NCBI RefSeq assembly: GCF_019794555.1
Contig: NZ_JAIMEP010000006.1
Span: 1-64,000, forward strand
Direction of reading: 5' to 3'
Length of the DNA stretch: 64,000 nucleotides
Source of the DNA: Streptococcus suis
GTDB taxonomy: Bacteria; Bacillota; Bacilli; Lactobacillales; Streptococcaceae
In this document: positions 19,445 through 32,149 of the stretch, piece by piece
How the letters are laid out: each line of letters begins with the position of its first letter
Position numbering within the stretch: the stretch's first letter is position 1
Notes under the pieces: model-generated
Seen by the model: the letters and a program-made list of their open reading frames with translations, nothing else
What the model was told of the DNA's origin: nothing
The model's database searches: none
Program-made: the position numbers and the translations under genes

Positions 19445-19597
19445 AGAATGATTTGAGTAGATGAATGGGTCCATTCACATATTTAAACCATCATTTATAT
19501 CTAAGAAATTCAATTATAAGTTTTTTGCTAACAATAGGGATACCAATCTGACAAGTCGCATAACCATTACATCAAGCACTAATAAAGGGTACCGCAC

Positions 19598-20857
19598 ATG
19601 ATTTTTGACAAAGTTAACTACAAAGAATTTGATAAAGAAGTTTGGGAAGCTATCCAAGCTGAAGAAAAACGCCAACAAAATAATATCGAATTGATTGCGT
19701 CTGAAAACGTTGTATCTAAGGCTGTTATGGCTGCTCAAGGTTCTATTTTGACCAATAAGTATGCTGAAGGCTATCCAGGTCGTCGTTACTATGGCGGTAC
19801 GGAATGCGTTGACGTAGTTGAAAGTTTAGCTATTGAACGTGCTAAAGAAATATTCGGTGCAAAATTTGCTAACGTTCAGCCACACTCAGGAAGCCAGGCC
19901 AATTGTGCTGCCTACATGGCTTTGATTGAGCCAGGAGACACTGTTATGGGAATGGACTTAGCTGCAGGTGGTCATTTGACTCACGGTGCATCCGTTAGCT
20001 TCTCAGGACAAACTTACAATTTCGTTGCTTATAACGTAGACGAAGAGACAGGTTTGCTGGATTACGATGCAATTTTAGAGCAAGCAAAAGAAGTACAACC
20101 AAAATTGATTGTAGCAGGTGCTTCAGCCTATGCCCGTATAATTGACTTTGCTAAATTCCGTGAGATTGCTGATGCAGTTGGTGCAAAATTGATGGTGGAT
20201 ATGGCACATATTGCAGGACTAGTAGCTGCTGGCCTCCATCCAAACCCGGTTCCGCATGCTCATATCACTACTACAACAACACATAAAACGCTTCGTGGGC
20301 CACGTGGTGGTTTGATTTTGACCAATGATGAAGAGCTCATTAAGAAAATCAACTCAGCCATCTTCCCAGGCATCCAAGGTGGTCCATTAGAACATGTCAT
20401 CGCTGCCAAAGCTGTGTCTTTCAAAGAAGTTTTGGACCCAGCTTTCAAAGACTATGCTCAGAAAGTGATTGAGAACAGCAAGGCCATGGCCGAAGTCTTC
20501 CTTGCAAACCCTAACTTTAAAGTCATCACAGGAGGAACAGACAACCATCTCTTCCTTGTTGACGTGACCAAAGTCGTTGAAAACGGTAAGGTTGCTCAGC
20601 ATCTCCTGGATGAAGTAAATATTACTCTCAATAAAAACTCAATTCCTTACGAAAAACTCTCACCATTCAAAACAAGCGGTATCCGTATTGGCTCTGCGGC
20701 CATTACTGCTCGCGGTTTTGGAGTAGAGGAAGCTCGTAAGGTTGCTCAATTAACAATTAAAGCACTTGAAAATGCTGAGAATGATGCAGTTCTTGAAGAA
20801 GTTCGTCAAGAAGTGCGTGCTTTGACAGATCAATTCCCACTTTACGAAGGTTTATAA
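19598..20857 (+). CDS. glyA: Serine hydroxymethyltransferase
   Basis: PLP enzyme that interconverts serine and glycine and charges tetrahydrofolate with a one-carbon unit, the cofactor for ThyA; 419 residues. The PLP lysine is K230 in [13 protein letters not shown]. The gap of 153 bases before it has no clear terminator, and AAAGGG precedes the ATG. It overlaps the next gene by one base. Confidence 0.96.
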   Translation: MIFDKVNYKEFDKEVWEAIQAEEKRQQNNIELIASENVVSKAVMAAQGSILTNKYAEGYPGRRYYGGTECVDVVESLAIERAKEIFGAKFANVQPHSGSQANCAAYMALIEPGDTVMGMDLAAGGHLTHGASVSFSGQTYNFVAYNVDEETGLLDYDAILEQAKEVQPKLIVAGASAYARIIDFAKFREIADAVGAKLMVDMAHIAGLVAAGLHPNPVPHAHITTTTTHKTLRGPRGGLILTNDEELIKKINSAIFPGIQGGPLEHVIAAKAVSFKEVLDPAFKDYAQKVIENSKAMAEVFLANPNFKVITGGTDNHLFLVDVTKVVENGKVAQHLLDEVNITLNKNSIPYEKLSPFKTSGIRIGSAAITARGFGVEEARKVAQLTIKALENAENDAVLEEVRQEVRALTDQFPLYEGL

Positions 20858-21831
20858 TGGATATATTTGTAAAAAAAGCCATCATACATCAATTTAGTCC
20901 TGATGATACAGAGCTGGTCCTTGCCGACCAGCTTTTGACTGTTAGCCCAAAAATAGAAGAATATTTGCGTAAAAAGATTGAACGTGTCTTTTCTGATGAA
21001 GCAAAAACAGGACAATTTAACCCCGACAATCCTTTTCTTGACTATTTAGATGGTGACCTACTGACCAACTCTGTCAAGATTGCTAATCTCTGGAAAGAAG
21101 AATTTTCCATTTCTGAGAATTTAAAAACCAATGATCTCATTTTCATCGAGTTTGAGCGAAATGGTGTTGAACATTTTGCTTTTTTGAGAATCTCATTGCG
21201 TGAAAATCTCGCCCACGTTGGTTTGGAAAGCGGAAGTCCTTTAAAAATTACTCAAAACAATTTGCCAGGGGCAGGCTCTGCACCTGATGAAGCCTTGATT
21301 GTCAATCTTCAATCTAACAAGTACCACTTGATTGAAAAGCGAATCAAGCATAATGGAGCCTTCCTCAATTATTTCTCAGATAATCTTCTGCAAGTTACAC
21401 CAGCTATTTCTGCAAAGAAATCAATCAAAGCAGTAGAGCAAACTGCACAGAAGATTGCTGACAATTTCCATCAAGGCGATTTTCAATTTCAATCGAAAGT
21501 CAAGTCAGCTATTTTTAACAATTTGGAAGAAGATAATGAGCTTTCACCTGAAAAATTGGCTGATCAGTTATTCGATACCAACCTGACCGCACGTTTAAAT
21601 TTCGTTGATCAACTGAAAGAGGTCATACCGGATAAGATTTCATTTGATGAGATTGATAGTAGTCGTCAACTCAAGAAATTTGAAAACCAAAAGCTTTCTT
21701 TATCAAATGGCATTGAATTGATTGTACCTAACGCAATCTATGAGGATGCTGAATCTGTTGAATTTATTCAAAATGATAACGGAACCTATTCGATTCTCAT
21801 CAAAAATATTGAAGATATAAAGAGTAAGTAA
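20857..21831 (+). CDS. Nucleoid-associated protein (NA37/YejK-like)
   Basis: A soluble protein of 324 residues belonging by general appearance to the NA37/YejK nucleoid-associated family (start [15 protein letters not shown], later VELVLADQLL-like and LKxFENQKLSLSNGIEL segments). The E. coli homologue binds the nucleoid; no biochemical role is known in streptococci. Its ATG overlaps the glyA stop and its stop touches the next start, so glyA, this gene and the PvaA-like gene form one translated unit. Confidence 0.75.
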   Translation: MDIFVKKAIIHQFSPDDTELVLADQLLTVSPKIEEYLRKKIERVFSDEAKTGQFNPDNPFLDYLDGDLLTNSVKIANLWKEEFSISENLKTNDLIFIEFERNGVEHFAFLRISLRENLAHVGLESGSPLKITQNNLPGAGSAPDEALIVNLQSNKYHLIEKRIKHNGAFLNYFSDNLLQVTPAISAKKSIKAVEQTAQKIADNFHQGDFQFQSKVKSAIFNNLEEDNELSPEKLADQLFDTNLTARLNFVDQLKEVIPDKISFDEIDSSRQLKKFENQKLSLSNGIELIVPNAIYEDAESVEFIQNDNGTYSILIKNIEDIKSK

Positions 21832-22431
21832 ATGAAAAAACTGAGACGCATTCTAGTGATTCTTTTATTGATTTTTCTTGGCTATAAAGGTTTCCAAACC
21901 TATCACGCTGTCAAGCAAGTAATGGCCTATCAATCAATGGTACAAGAAGTACTAGCTGAAAATGATACACCTGCCAATGAAGAATTGGTTTTAGCTATGA
22001 TTTATACAGAGACAAAAGGATTAGAAGCTGATGTCATGCAATCTAGTGAGTCCGCAACAGGTTATACGAATACGATCACAGATAGTAAAGAAAGCATTCG
22101 TCAAGGTGTAATCTATCTCACTGAAAATTTGCGACTGGCAGAAGAAAAAGGGGTAGAAGTTTGGGCCGCTGTTCAAGCCTATAATTTTGGGCCAGCCTAT
22201 ATTGACTATATCGCAGAACATGGTGGAGAACATACGCTAGCCTTGGCAAAAGAATATTCGAAGACTGTTGTTGCTCCTAGTTTGGGTAATACAACAGGAG
22301 ATACTTATACCTATTATCATCCTTTGGCATTACTTAGTGGTGGAAAATTATATGTAAATGGCGGCAATATTTATTATGCAAGACAGGTTCAGTTCAATAT
22401 GCGACTCATGCAATTTTTTAATTTTTTCTGA
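21832..22431 (+). CDS. Membrane-anchored lysozyme-fold protein, PvaA-like
   Basis: A 199-residue protein with an N-terminal signal anchor (about residues 5-21) and an extracellular lysozyme/Slt-like domain ([12 protein letters not shown] with a possible catalytic Glu, then AVQAYNFGP). It resembles pneumococcal vaccine antigen A and the N-terminal domain of CwlT, probably a peptidoglycan muramidase. The position after glyA matches the pneumococcal gene order as I recall it. A strong terminator follows. Confidence 0.8.
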   Translation: MKKLRRILVILLLIFLGYKGFQTYHAVKQVMAYQSMVQEVLAENDTPANEELVLAMIYTETKGLEADVMQSSESATGYTNTITDSKESIRQGVIYLTENLRLAEEKGVEVWAAVQAYNFGPAYIDYIAEHGGEHTLALAKEYSKTVVAPSLGNTTGDTYTYYHPLALLSGGKLYVNGGNIYYARQVQFNMRLMQFFNFF

Positions 22432-22440
22432 TGACATACA

Positions 22441-22469
22441 AAAACTCGTTGACGTTCAATGAGTTTTTT
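22441..22469 (+). terminator. Terminator after the PvaA-like gene
   Basis: AAAACTCGTTGA / TCAATGAGTTTT (12 pairs, one G-T) with a CGT loop and T run. Confidence 0.88.
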
Positions 22470-22570
22470 GTTTGTCCAAAAATAGTTATCGGTAACAAAA
22501 TTTTTCATAAAGTAGCATAAATTGCCAGTAAAACCGTATACAGAGCGGTTTTTCATGATTTTTTAGCTGT

Positions 22571-22618
22571 TTGAAATTAACCTACAAATATGATACTATC
22601 ATTTTGCAACCGTTTGCA
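22571..22618 (+). promoter_or_regulatory. Alpha-amylase promoter with first cre box
   Basis: TTGAAA (22571-22576), 17-nt spacer, TACTAT (22594-22599). A cre-like site TGCAACCGTTTGCA (22605-22618) covers the expected transcription start, the classical position for CcpA repression. It fits the TGWAANCGNTNWCA consensus at 13 of 14 places. Confidence 0.75.
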
Positions 22619-22665
22619 TTTGGCAAAATGAATTAATTTTGAAAGAAAGGAGAGTATTCATTCCT

Positions 22666-22703
22666 CTACAGTTGATTGCTAGGTTAGAGGTCATCAACTG
22701 TAG
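22666..22703 (+). other. Hairpin in the amylase leader
   Basis: Perfect 11-bp arms CTACAGTTGAT / ATCAACTGTAG around a 16-nt loop, 56 bases before the ATG. No T run follows, so it is not a plain terminator. With the two cre boxes it fills the 327-base gap 22432-22758. Confidence 0.6.
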
Positions 22704-22722
22704 ATATATATTTTCAAGAAAA

Positions 22723-22736
22723 TGCAAACGTTTTCT
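22723..22736 (+). promoter_or_regulatory. Second cre box before the amylase gene
   Basis: TGCAAACGTTTTCT, 12-13 of 14 matches to the cre consensus, lies inside the transcribed leader 22 nt before the ATG, a place that suits a CcpA roadblock. Confidence 0.65.
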
Positions 22737-22749
22737 TATTATTTTTTAG

Positions 22750-26169
<3,420 letters not shown>

Positions 26170-26191
26170 GTGTGTTTCCTTCCTAAAAAAT

Positions 26192-26221
26192 AAGGTCCCC
26201 TGTCGATAGGGGATCTTATTT
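26192..26221 (+). terminator. Terminator after the amylase gene
   Basis: AAGGTCCCCT / AGGGGATCTT stem (one G-T) with a short loop, then ATTTT. Confidence 0.85.
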
Positions 26222-26285
26222 TGTGCTCTGTGTTTTTCCATTCTATTCAAAAAAGTAGTATAATATAGAAATAGGAGAAAGAATG

Positions 26286-27044
26286 ATGAAACGAAATGTA
26301 TTGATTACAGGTGCAAGTAGCGGAATCGGTAAAGCAATTGCTTACACCTTTGCAGAAAATGGTGATAATCTCGTTATTACGGGTCGTAGATTTGACAAAC
26401 TAGAAGAAATTAAAAAAGATATTGAAAAGCAATACCAAGTTCACGTATCCATTTATTCATTTGATATTACGAATATGGAGCAAACAATCATAAATTGTCA
26501 AAAAATCATAGAAGAAGTTGGACAAATTCATATTTTGGTAAACAATGCTGGCCTGGCTTTGGGGTTAGACAAATTTCAAGATTATGATTTGACAGATATG
26601 ATGACGATGATTGATACCAACATTAAAGGCCTTTTAACCGTCACTCGACAATTATTGCCACAAATGGTTAGCTGCAATGAAGGTCATATTATCAATATTG
26701 GATCAACGGCCGGTATTTACGCCTATGCAGGAGCTGCTGTTTACGCCGCAACCAAATCAGCTGTCAAGGTGCTTTCAGACGGTATTCGTATTGATACGAT
26801 TGATAAAAATATCAAGGTAACTACCTTACAACCAGGTATCGTTGAGACTGATTTTAGCCAAGTCCGTTTTCATGGAGATAAGGAGAGAGCAGCGACAGTT
26901 TATCAAGGGATTGATGCTTTGCAAGCTAGCGATATTGCACAATGTACTCTTTTCGTTGCAAATCAACCTGCACATGTTCAGATTTCTGATATGACTATTA
27001 TGGCAACCAAACAGGCAACTGGTTTTACAATTCATAGAGAATAG
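26286..27044 (+). CDS. SDR-family oxidoreductase (YdfG-like)
   Basis: A short-chain dehydrogenase/reductase of 252 residues. It has the cofactor motif TGASSGIG (about 8-15), NNAG (about 88-91) and the catalytic Ser-Tyr-Lys set (IGSTAG, YAATK). It resembles E. coli YdfG, a 3-hydroxy-acid dehydrogenase, but the substrate is unproven. Two ATGs are adjacent (26283 and 26286); either would be served by AGGAGA. The promoter has TATAAT at 26259-26264. The lipoprotein gene follows 9 bases after the stop. Confidence 0.88.
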   Translation: MKRNVLITGASSGIGKAIAYTFAENGDNLVITGRRFDKLEEIKKDIEKQYQVHVSIYSFDITNMEQTIINCQKIIEEVGQIHILVNNAGLALGLDKFQDYDLTDMMTMIDTNIKGLLTVTRQLLPQMVSCNEGHIINIGSTAGIYAYAGAAVYAATKSAVKVLSDGIRIDTIDKNIKVTTLQPGIVETDFSQVRFHGDKERAATVYQGIDALQASDIAQCTLFVANQPAHVQISDMTIMATKQATGFTIHRE

Positions 27045-27053
27045 GAGAAATAC

Positions 27054-27809
27054 ATGGCAAAGAGAATTTTATGTATTATTCTGGGTGTGATTACAGTTTT
27101 TGTACTTCCAGCTTGCAATGCCAATAAGACGTCTACGACATCGTCAAATACTGCTTCATCAACAAGTCAATCCTCAAGTACGAGTACCTCATCTACCAGT
27201 CAGAAAGACATTCTTCCAATTTCTATAGATATAGATGCTTTGATGCAGGGAAATTACGACAGTATTCTTGGTACTTGGCAGAATGCCCAAGGAGATTCCT
27301 TGATATTTAATAGCAAGGGCTTGGTTACAGAGGATCGTGCTTTGCTTGGACGCGGAAAAATTATGGACGGGGTATTTGAAACAGGCTATGTAGATACAAA
27401 AATTGGAGATGTAACATTACTGATGGTTCCGGGAGGAACTCAATTGAGTGCGACCTACCTAACAACTGGTACAGATACATCTGACTCCACACGTGATAGA
27501 ATGATAGTGATTAGCCCGGCGTCAGCAGATTCAATGGAAGTCTATTATCGTCTATCTCAAACAGCTGATAGTGGTATTGATCCGCTAAAGAATACTGAAA
27601 CTAGTGTTCAGTTGGAAAGTGGTCCTAAAACAATTGAATACGCAAATTCTGTTTTAGGTGAGAATAATTGGCAGGTAATTGAAGGAAATTATACCCGCAC
27701 AGAATCTATCCCATACAATGTTATAGAGGGGAATGACGAAAGTCGGTATACCGTCTATCAGAATGGGGTTATTATCAATTCTAATTATCAAATTGTCTAC
27801 CAACCATAA
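27054..27809 (+). CDS. Lipoprotein with a DUF6287-like domain
   Basis: A 251-residue exported lipoprotein: signal peptide with lipobox LPAC (Cys21), then a serine/threonine-rich linker (about 22-55), then a segment IDIDALMQGNYDSILGTWQN that fits the DUF6287 type seen in streptococcal lipoproteins (recalled, not searched). Function unknown. It lies between the SDR gene and the HIRAN gene with short gaps and good ribosome sites, so the three are probably one transcript. Confidence 0.8.
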   Translation: MAKRILCIILGVITVFVLPACNANKTSTTSSNTASSTSQSSSTSTSSTSQKDILPISIDIDALMQGNYDSILGTWQNAQGDSLIFNSKGLVTEDRALLGRGKIMDGVFETGYVDTKIGDVTLLMVPGGTQLSATYLTTGTDTSDSTRDRMIVISPASADSMEVYYRLSQTADSGIDPLKNTETSVQLESGPKTIEYANSVLGENNWQVIEGNYTRTESIPYNVIEGNDESRYTVYQNGVIINSNYQIVYQP

Positions 27810-27830
27810 GAAATTTTTGGAGGTTAATGC

Positions 27831-28175
27831 ATGACTTTTACTTCTTTTGAACCAACCCGCAATGTTCAAGATTTTCATTTAGCTGCATTTGCCTATTACG
27901 ATGGGCTTGATGTGATTGATCAACTAAAACCAGGAACACCAGTAGAATTAGTAGGGGAACCTTCTAACCCACACGATTCTGAAGCGGTTGCAATCTTTTA
28001 TCAGGGTACCAAATTAGGCTATATTCCATCTGATAAAAATTCTTTGATCAGCCGATTGATTTACTTTGGACATGGAGACATTCTGGAGGCTCGTATTCAA
28101 ATGTCTAACACAGAGAACCATCCAGATCGCCAATTTCGCGTAGTTGTGAAATTAAAAGACAATCGTCGGAAATAA
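27831..28175 (+). CDS. Stand-alone HIRAN domain protein
   Basis: A 114-residue protein made almost only of a HIRAN domain (FHLAAFAYYDG ... LVGEPSNPHDSEAVAIFYQGTKLGYIP). In larger proteins HIRAN binds 3' single-stranded DNA ends, for example in HLTF; small bacterial versions have no known partner. GGAGG precedes the ATG. It ends 18 bases before the stop of the convergent gene. Confidence 0.85.
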   Translation: MTFTSFEPTRNVQDFHLAAFAYYDGLDVIDQLKPGTPVELVGEPSNPHDSEAVAIFYQGTKLGYIPSDKNSLISRLIYFGHGDILEARIQMSNTENHPDRQFRVVVKLKDNRRK

Positions 28176-28193
28176 GAGGTGTCCATCGATACC

Positions 28194-29051
28194 TTATCTC
28201 AAACGGAGCTGCGCTTTTTGTTTTTGATTTTCAATGATACTTATAAAGGCTGCAAACTCGTCGTCTAGACGTTGTTGGTAAGCCTTATTTTTTATTGTTA
28301 GCTGGTCTAGAAAAACTGGATATGAGCCTTTCTTGTACAATTCACCTTGGAAGAAGTAGCGGTCTGACAGTTTATCAACAGAAACAAGTGAGGAACGCCA
28401 GCGACTTTTTCGAGAGTGGGAGGGTTTCCATGATATTTTTAGTTGTTTTTCGTAAAAATACCATCCCATGATATAAATCTTAGTCACTTGTTTTCGTTTT
28501 ATGTCTTGATAGAGGCATGGAACAGCATAAACATTTCCATGTCTTGTTTTCAAAAAGGGATGAAAATCTTTTATTTTTTCATATTCTTTTCTAGGAATGA
28601 CTTTTAATTGATTGTCTTTAATAGCAGATTTCTCATCAACAGTGTAGGAGTAGCGGTAGGGATCATAAACTGTTGCTTGTTCACGTGCTCGATATTGCTC
28701 TGCTATTGACTTAAAAATAGGTAATTGTCCATGGCTTTCCATCAAATGTGAAAGACTGACTCCTCGTTGATTAGTATTTTTCCTTACTTCAAGGACTTGG
28801 CAGGTAGACCATGCAGAAACAGGAATTGCTCCCAAACCGATTAACAGATGATTGTTTTGAAAATGACTAGCAAATCTAGCTTCCTGAGTCTTTCCGGTCT
28901 CACTTTCAAAGTCGACAAAAATAAGTTCTTTATCCTGTTTAAAAACAAGTATATAATTGTCTGTGGTGTGCTCAAGTCTCTTCACAGGAACCGAATAAAA
29001 ATGATGAAAATTTGGTAATCCTAATAGTTTTCCAAGCGTTAATGTTTTCAT
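28194..29051 (-). CDS. Conserved hypothetical protein
   Basis: A 285-residue soluble protein, rich in basic and aromatic residues, with no motif I recognise. The ATG at 29051 (MKTLTLGKLLGLPNFHHFY) is preferred over an in-frame upstream start because an extended -10 box (TGT-TATACT, minus strand, 29063-29058) ends 6 nt before it; there is no ribosome site, so a leaderless mRNA is predicted. Start and function are both uncertain. It is convergent with the HIRAN gene. Confidence 0.6.
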   Translation of the reverse strand: MKTLTLGKLLGLPNFHHFYSVPVKRLEHTTDNYILVFKQDKELIFVDFESETGKTQEARFASHFQNNHLLIGLGAIPVSAWSTCQVLEVRKNTNQRGVSLSHLMESHGQLPIFKSIAEQYRAREQATVYDPYRYSYTVDEKSAIKDNQLKVIPRKEYEKIKDFHPFLKTRHGNVYAVPCLYQDIKRKQVTKIYIMGWYFYEKQLKISWKPSHSRKSRWRSSLVSVDKLSDRYFFQGELYKKGSYPVFLDQLTIKNKAYQQRLDDEFAAFISIIENQKQKAQLRLR

Positions 29052-29057
29052 ACAATA

Positions 29058-29066
29058 AGTATAACA
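29058..29066 (-). promoter_or_regulatory. Extended -10 box, predicted leaderless start
   Basis: On the minus strand TGT-TATACT-TATTGT-ATG: hexamer 29063-29058, six bases, then ATG at 29051. No ribosome site. Confidence 0.5.
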
Positions 29067-29341
29067 AAAATGAATTTTCAAATCTACCAAAAAGTTTAAT
29101 GCGTTAAACATAAGTATGGTGTTCAAGATTCTACTATTATTTTGGGATGATAGTTTCCTTTGCTTGGGAAGTGTGAGGCTGGTTTCAATTGTTGTTTAGT
29201 CGAACGAAGACCTTTCAGACTAGGACTTTAGTGCAGGTAGCTAGAGTAGCCTTGAGACTTTTCTAGATTGGAAATATGACTTGCGAAACAAGTCACTGTC
29301 GTAGAATATTAATTCAGATGACTGTGTTTTTCCATTATAAA

Positions 29342-29373
29342 ACCCTTACTAGGTCGAGGATCCTAATAAGGGT
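29342..29373 (-). terminator. Terminator after plsY
   Basis: On the minus strand ACCCTTATTAGG / CCTAGTAAGGGT (12 pairs, one G-T), 8-nt loop, then TTTTAT. Confidence 0.75.
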
Positions 29374-29393
29374 GTAAGGGGTATTTGATTAAG

Positions 29394-30035
29394 CTATTTT
29401 TTCTTTTGTTTCGTTAGGTTCAATCCAAAAGGAACCAAATTTTCTTCTTTGCGAAGAATTCGTTTGATATTTTCATTATGACGGATAATTACAAAGAGTC
29501 CGAGAAAGACAATAATCAATGTAAATAACCAATCATATTCATTAAATAGGAAGCCAAACGCTGGAAACACTAAGACTCCCAAAATGGCTAAGCCGGCTGA
29601 AAAGACACTGGAGAAAGAGACCATAGACGTCAAATAAAGGGATACTGCGAAAATGATTACTAGATAGAGGCAAAACGCTGGTGCAACTCCCAAAAGCATT
29701 CCTGCAGACGTAGCAACAGCCTTCCCACCCTTAAATTGAGCAAAAATTGGGAAGGTATGTCCTAGAACAGCTAGAAGACCGAAAACGATTGGTGAAATGT
29801 CTTGCACATGGAAGAGAATAGGTAAAAGGGCTACTAAGGTTCCTTTTAAGAAATCAACAATAAATACAACTGTCCCTGCTTTTGGTCCCAGAATCCGAAA
29901 TGTATTAGTTGTTCCCGTATTGCCAGATCCATGGTCACGAATATTGATATTAAAAAACGCTTGACCAATCCAAAGACCAGATGGTATTGAGCCTAATAAG
30001 TAGGCAGTAATGAATAGTAATACAATCTTTAACAT
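29394..30035 (-). CDS. plsY: Glycerol-3-phosphate acyltransferase PlsY
   Basis: Membrane enzyme that moves the acyl group from acyl-phosphate to glycerol-3-phosphate, the first step of phospholipid synthesis; 213 residues with about five membrane segments. Motifs [10 protein letters not shown], the [12 protein letters not shown] loop and GGKAVAT are intact. The divergent plsY/parE arrangement is standard in streptococci. The start lacks a ribosome site and the -10 box TGC-TATAAT ends 6 nt before the ATG (30047-30042), so the message is predicted to be leaderless. Confidence 0.94.
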   Translation of the reverse strand: MLKIVLLFITAYLLGSIPSGLWIGQAFFNINIRDHGSGNTGTTNTFRILGPKAGTVVFIVDFLKGTLVALLPILFHVQDISPIVFGLLAVLGHTFPIFAQFKGGKAVATSAGMLLGVAPAFCLYLVIIFAVSLYLTSMVSFSSVFSAGLAILGVLVFPAFGFLFNEYDWLFTLIIVFLGLFVIIRHNENIKRILRKEENLVPFGLNLTKQKKK

Positions 30036-30041
30036 AGTTTC

Positions 30042-30050
30042 ATTATAGCA
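30042..30050 (-). promoter_or_regulatory. plsY promoter, predicted leaderless start
   Basis: Minus strand TGC-TATAAT-GAAACT-ATG: perfect extended -10 box, six bases to the start codon, no Shine-Dalgarno. Confidence 0.65.
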
Positions 30051-30176
30051 TATTTTTTATCAAGAATTTTGAATTGGATAATAATTATCTTGTTGCACCG
30101 GAAAAGAACAGAAATATTTTGCAAAAATACAAAAAAACTTGTAATATAGAAAAGATGATAAGTATGGAGGTCAAAT

Positions 30177-32126
30177 TTGGCTAAGAAAGAGATTGATATT
30201 AATAATTATAACGATGACGCCATTCAGGTCTTGGAAGGATTAGATGCTGTTCGTAAACGTCCCGGGATGTATATCGGATCAACAGATGGCAACGGTCTAC
30301 ACCATATGGTCTGGGAGATTGTCGATAATGCGGTAGATGAAGCATTGTCTGGATTCGGGAATAGAATTGAAGTAACGATTCATAAAGATGGGAGTTTATC
30401 CGTAACAGACTGTGGTCGCGGTATGCCAGTTGGTATACATGCTACAGGCAAGCCAACTGTTGAAGTCATCTTCACTGTTCTCCATGCAGGTGGTAAGTTT
30501 GGCCAGGGTGGGTATAAAACGTCAGGTGGTCTGCATGGGGTTGGTTCTTCGGTGGTTAATGCCCTATCTAGTTGGTTAGAAGTGGAAATTACCCGTGATG
30601 GTGCAGTTTATAAACAACGCTTTGAGCAGGGAGGTAAGCCTGTTACTACCTTGAAAAAAATTGGTAGTGCACCAAAATCAAAAACAGGTACCAAAGTTAC
30701 CTTTATGCCTGACGATACTATTTTCTCTACTATTGATTTTAAATTTAATACCATTGCAGAGCGCTTGAAGGAATCTGCCTTCTTGCTCAAGCAAGTGACG
30801 ATGACCTTGACAGATGAGCGAACTGGTGAAAAAGAAGAGTATCACTACGAAAATGGGGTTCAGGATTTTGTATCTTATTTAAATGAAGACAAGGAAACTC
30901 TGACACCAGTCCTCTATTTTGAAGGTGAAGAATCTGGTTTTCAAGTACAAGTTGCCATGCAGTACAATGATGGCTATTCAGATAACATACTCTCATTTGT
31001 AAACAATGTTCGTACCAAGGATGGTGGTACTCATGAGACAGGATTGAAACTTGCTATTACCAAGGCATTGAATGACTATGCGCGCAAGACAGGTTTGTTA
31101 AAAGAAAAAGATAAAAACCTGGAAGGCTCTGACTACCGTGAAGGCTTGTCAGCTGTCTTATCAGTTCTCGTTCCGGAAGAACATCTTCAATTTGAAGGTC
31201 AAACTAAAGATAAACTTGGAAGCCCGCTTGCCCGTCCGATTGTAGATGGAATCGTTTCAGAGAAATTAACGTTCTTTCTTTTGGAAAATGGGGAATTAGC
31301 TTCAAATCTAGTTCGTAAAGCCATTAAGGCGCGTGACGCCCGCGAGGCTGCGCGTAAGGCACGTGACGAATCCCGAAACGGTAAGAAAAACAAGAAGGAT
31401 AAGGGTCTTCTGTCAGGTAAGCTAACTCCAGCCCAGTCTAAAAATCCAGCCAAAAACGAACTCTATCTGGTCGAGGGGGACTCAGCTGGTGGGTCTGCCA
31501 AGCAGGGGCGTGACCGCAAGTTCCAAGCCATTTTACCTTTGCGTGGTAAGGTTATCAACACAGCTAAGGCAAAAATGGCGGACATCCTCAAAAACGAAGA
31601 AATCAACACCATGATTTATACAATTGGTGCAGGTGTTGGATCAGACTTTACGCTGGAAGATGTCAACTATGACAAGATTATTATCATGACCGATGCGGAT
31701 ACTGATGGTGCCCATATTCAGACGCTATTGTTAACATTCTTTTATCGCTATATGAGACCCTTAGTAGAAGCAGGGCGAGTTTATATTGCACTGCCTCCTT
31801 TATATAAGATGTCTAAAGGAAAAGGAAAGACAGAAATGATTGCCTACGCTTGGTCTGATGGAGAGCTAGAAGATCTCCGCAAGGATTTTGGCAAGGGCTT
31901 TATCCTCCAACGCTACAAGGGTCTTGGTGAGATGAATGCCGATCAGCTCTGGGAAACAACTATGAACCCTGAAACCCGTACTCTTATCCGTGTTACCATT
32001 GAAGATTTGGCGCGTGCGGAACGCCGGGTATCCGTCCTAATGGGCGACAAGGTCGAGCCACGCCGTAAGTGGATTGAAGACAATGTTAAGTTTACCTTGG
32101 AGGAAGCGACAGCTTTTACTAAATAA
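30177..32126 (+). CDS. parE: DNA topoisomerase IV subunit B
   Basis: ATPase subunit of topoisomerase IV, which decatenates daughter chromosomes; 649 residues. GHKL ATPase motifs (EIVDNAVDEALSG, near residue 48; GLHGVGSSVVNALS), and the TOPRIM domain with EGDSAGGSAKQGRD, PLRGKVINT and DADTDGAH. These quinolone-region motifs look like wild type. The start is TTG with a strong GGAGG. Downstream come fic, DUF1232 and then parC, so the two topoisomerase genes are separated by 1.25 kb. Confidence 0.96.
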   Translation: MAKKEIDINNYNDDAIQVLEGLDAVRKRPGMYIGSTDGNGLHHMVWEIVDNAVDEALSGFGNRIEVTIHKDGSLSVTDCGRGMPVGIHATGKPTVEVIFTVLHAGGKFGQGGYKTSGGLHGVGSSVVNALSSWLEVEITRDGAVYKQRFEQGGKPVTTLKKIGSAPKSKTGTKVTFMPDDTIFSTIDFKFNTIAERLKESAFLLKQVTMTLTDERTGEKEEYHYENGVQDFVSYLNEDKETLTPVLYFEGEESGFQVQVAMQYNDGYSDNILSFVNNVRTKDGGTHETGLKLAITKALNDYARKTGLLKEKDKNLEGSDYREGLSAVLSVLVPEEHLQFEGQTKDKLGSPLARPIVDGIVSEKLTFFLLENGELASNLVRKAIKARDAREAARKARDESRNGKKNKKDKGLLSGKLTPAQSKNPAKNELYLVEGDSAGGSAKQGRDRKFQAILPLRGKVINTAKAKMADILKNEEINTMIYTIGAGVGSDFTLEDVNYDKIIIMTDADTDGAHIQTLLLTFFYRYMRPLVEAGRVYIALPPLYKMSKGKGKTEMIAYAWSDGELEDLRKDFGKGFILQRYKGLGEMNADQLWETTMNPETRTLIRVTIEDLARAERRVSVLMGDKVEPRRKWIEDNVKFTLEEATAFTK

Positions 32127-32149
32127 TCTCAGGGAAGTTGAGGTGCCAT

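Larger units (their letters stand above)
29052..29393. other. Gene-free stretch between the unknown gene and plsY
   Basis: Contains the minus-strand promoter at 29058-29066 and the plsY terminator at 29342-29373. In the rest (about 29070-29340) I see no frame, repeat shared with other gaps, or RNA gene. Confidence 0.5.

Noticed and set aside
29070..29340. Small RNA or riboswitch in the gap before plsY's terminator
   Set aside because: No promoter-plus-terminator pair or known aptamer pattern could be found there.
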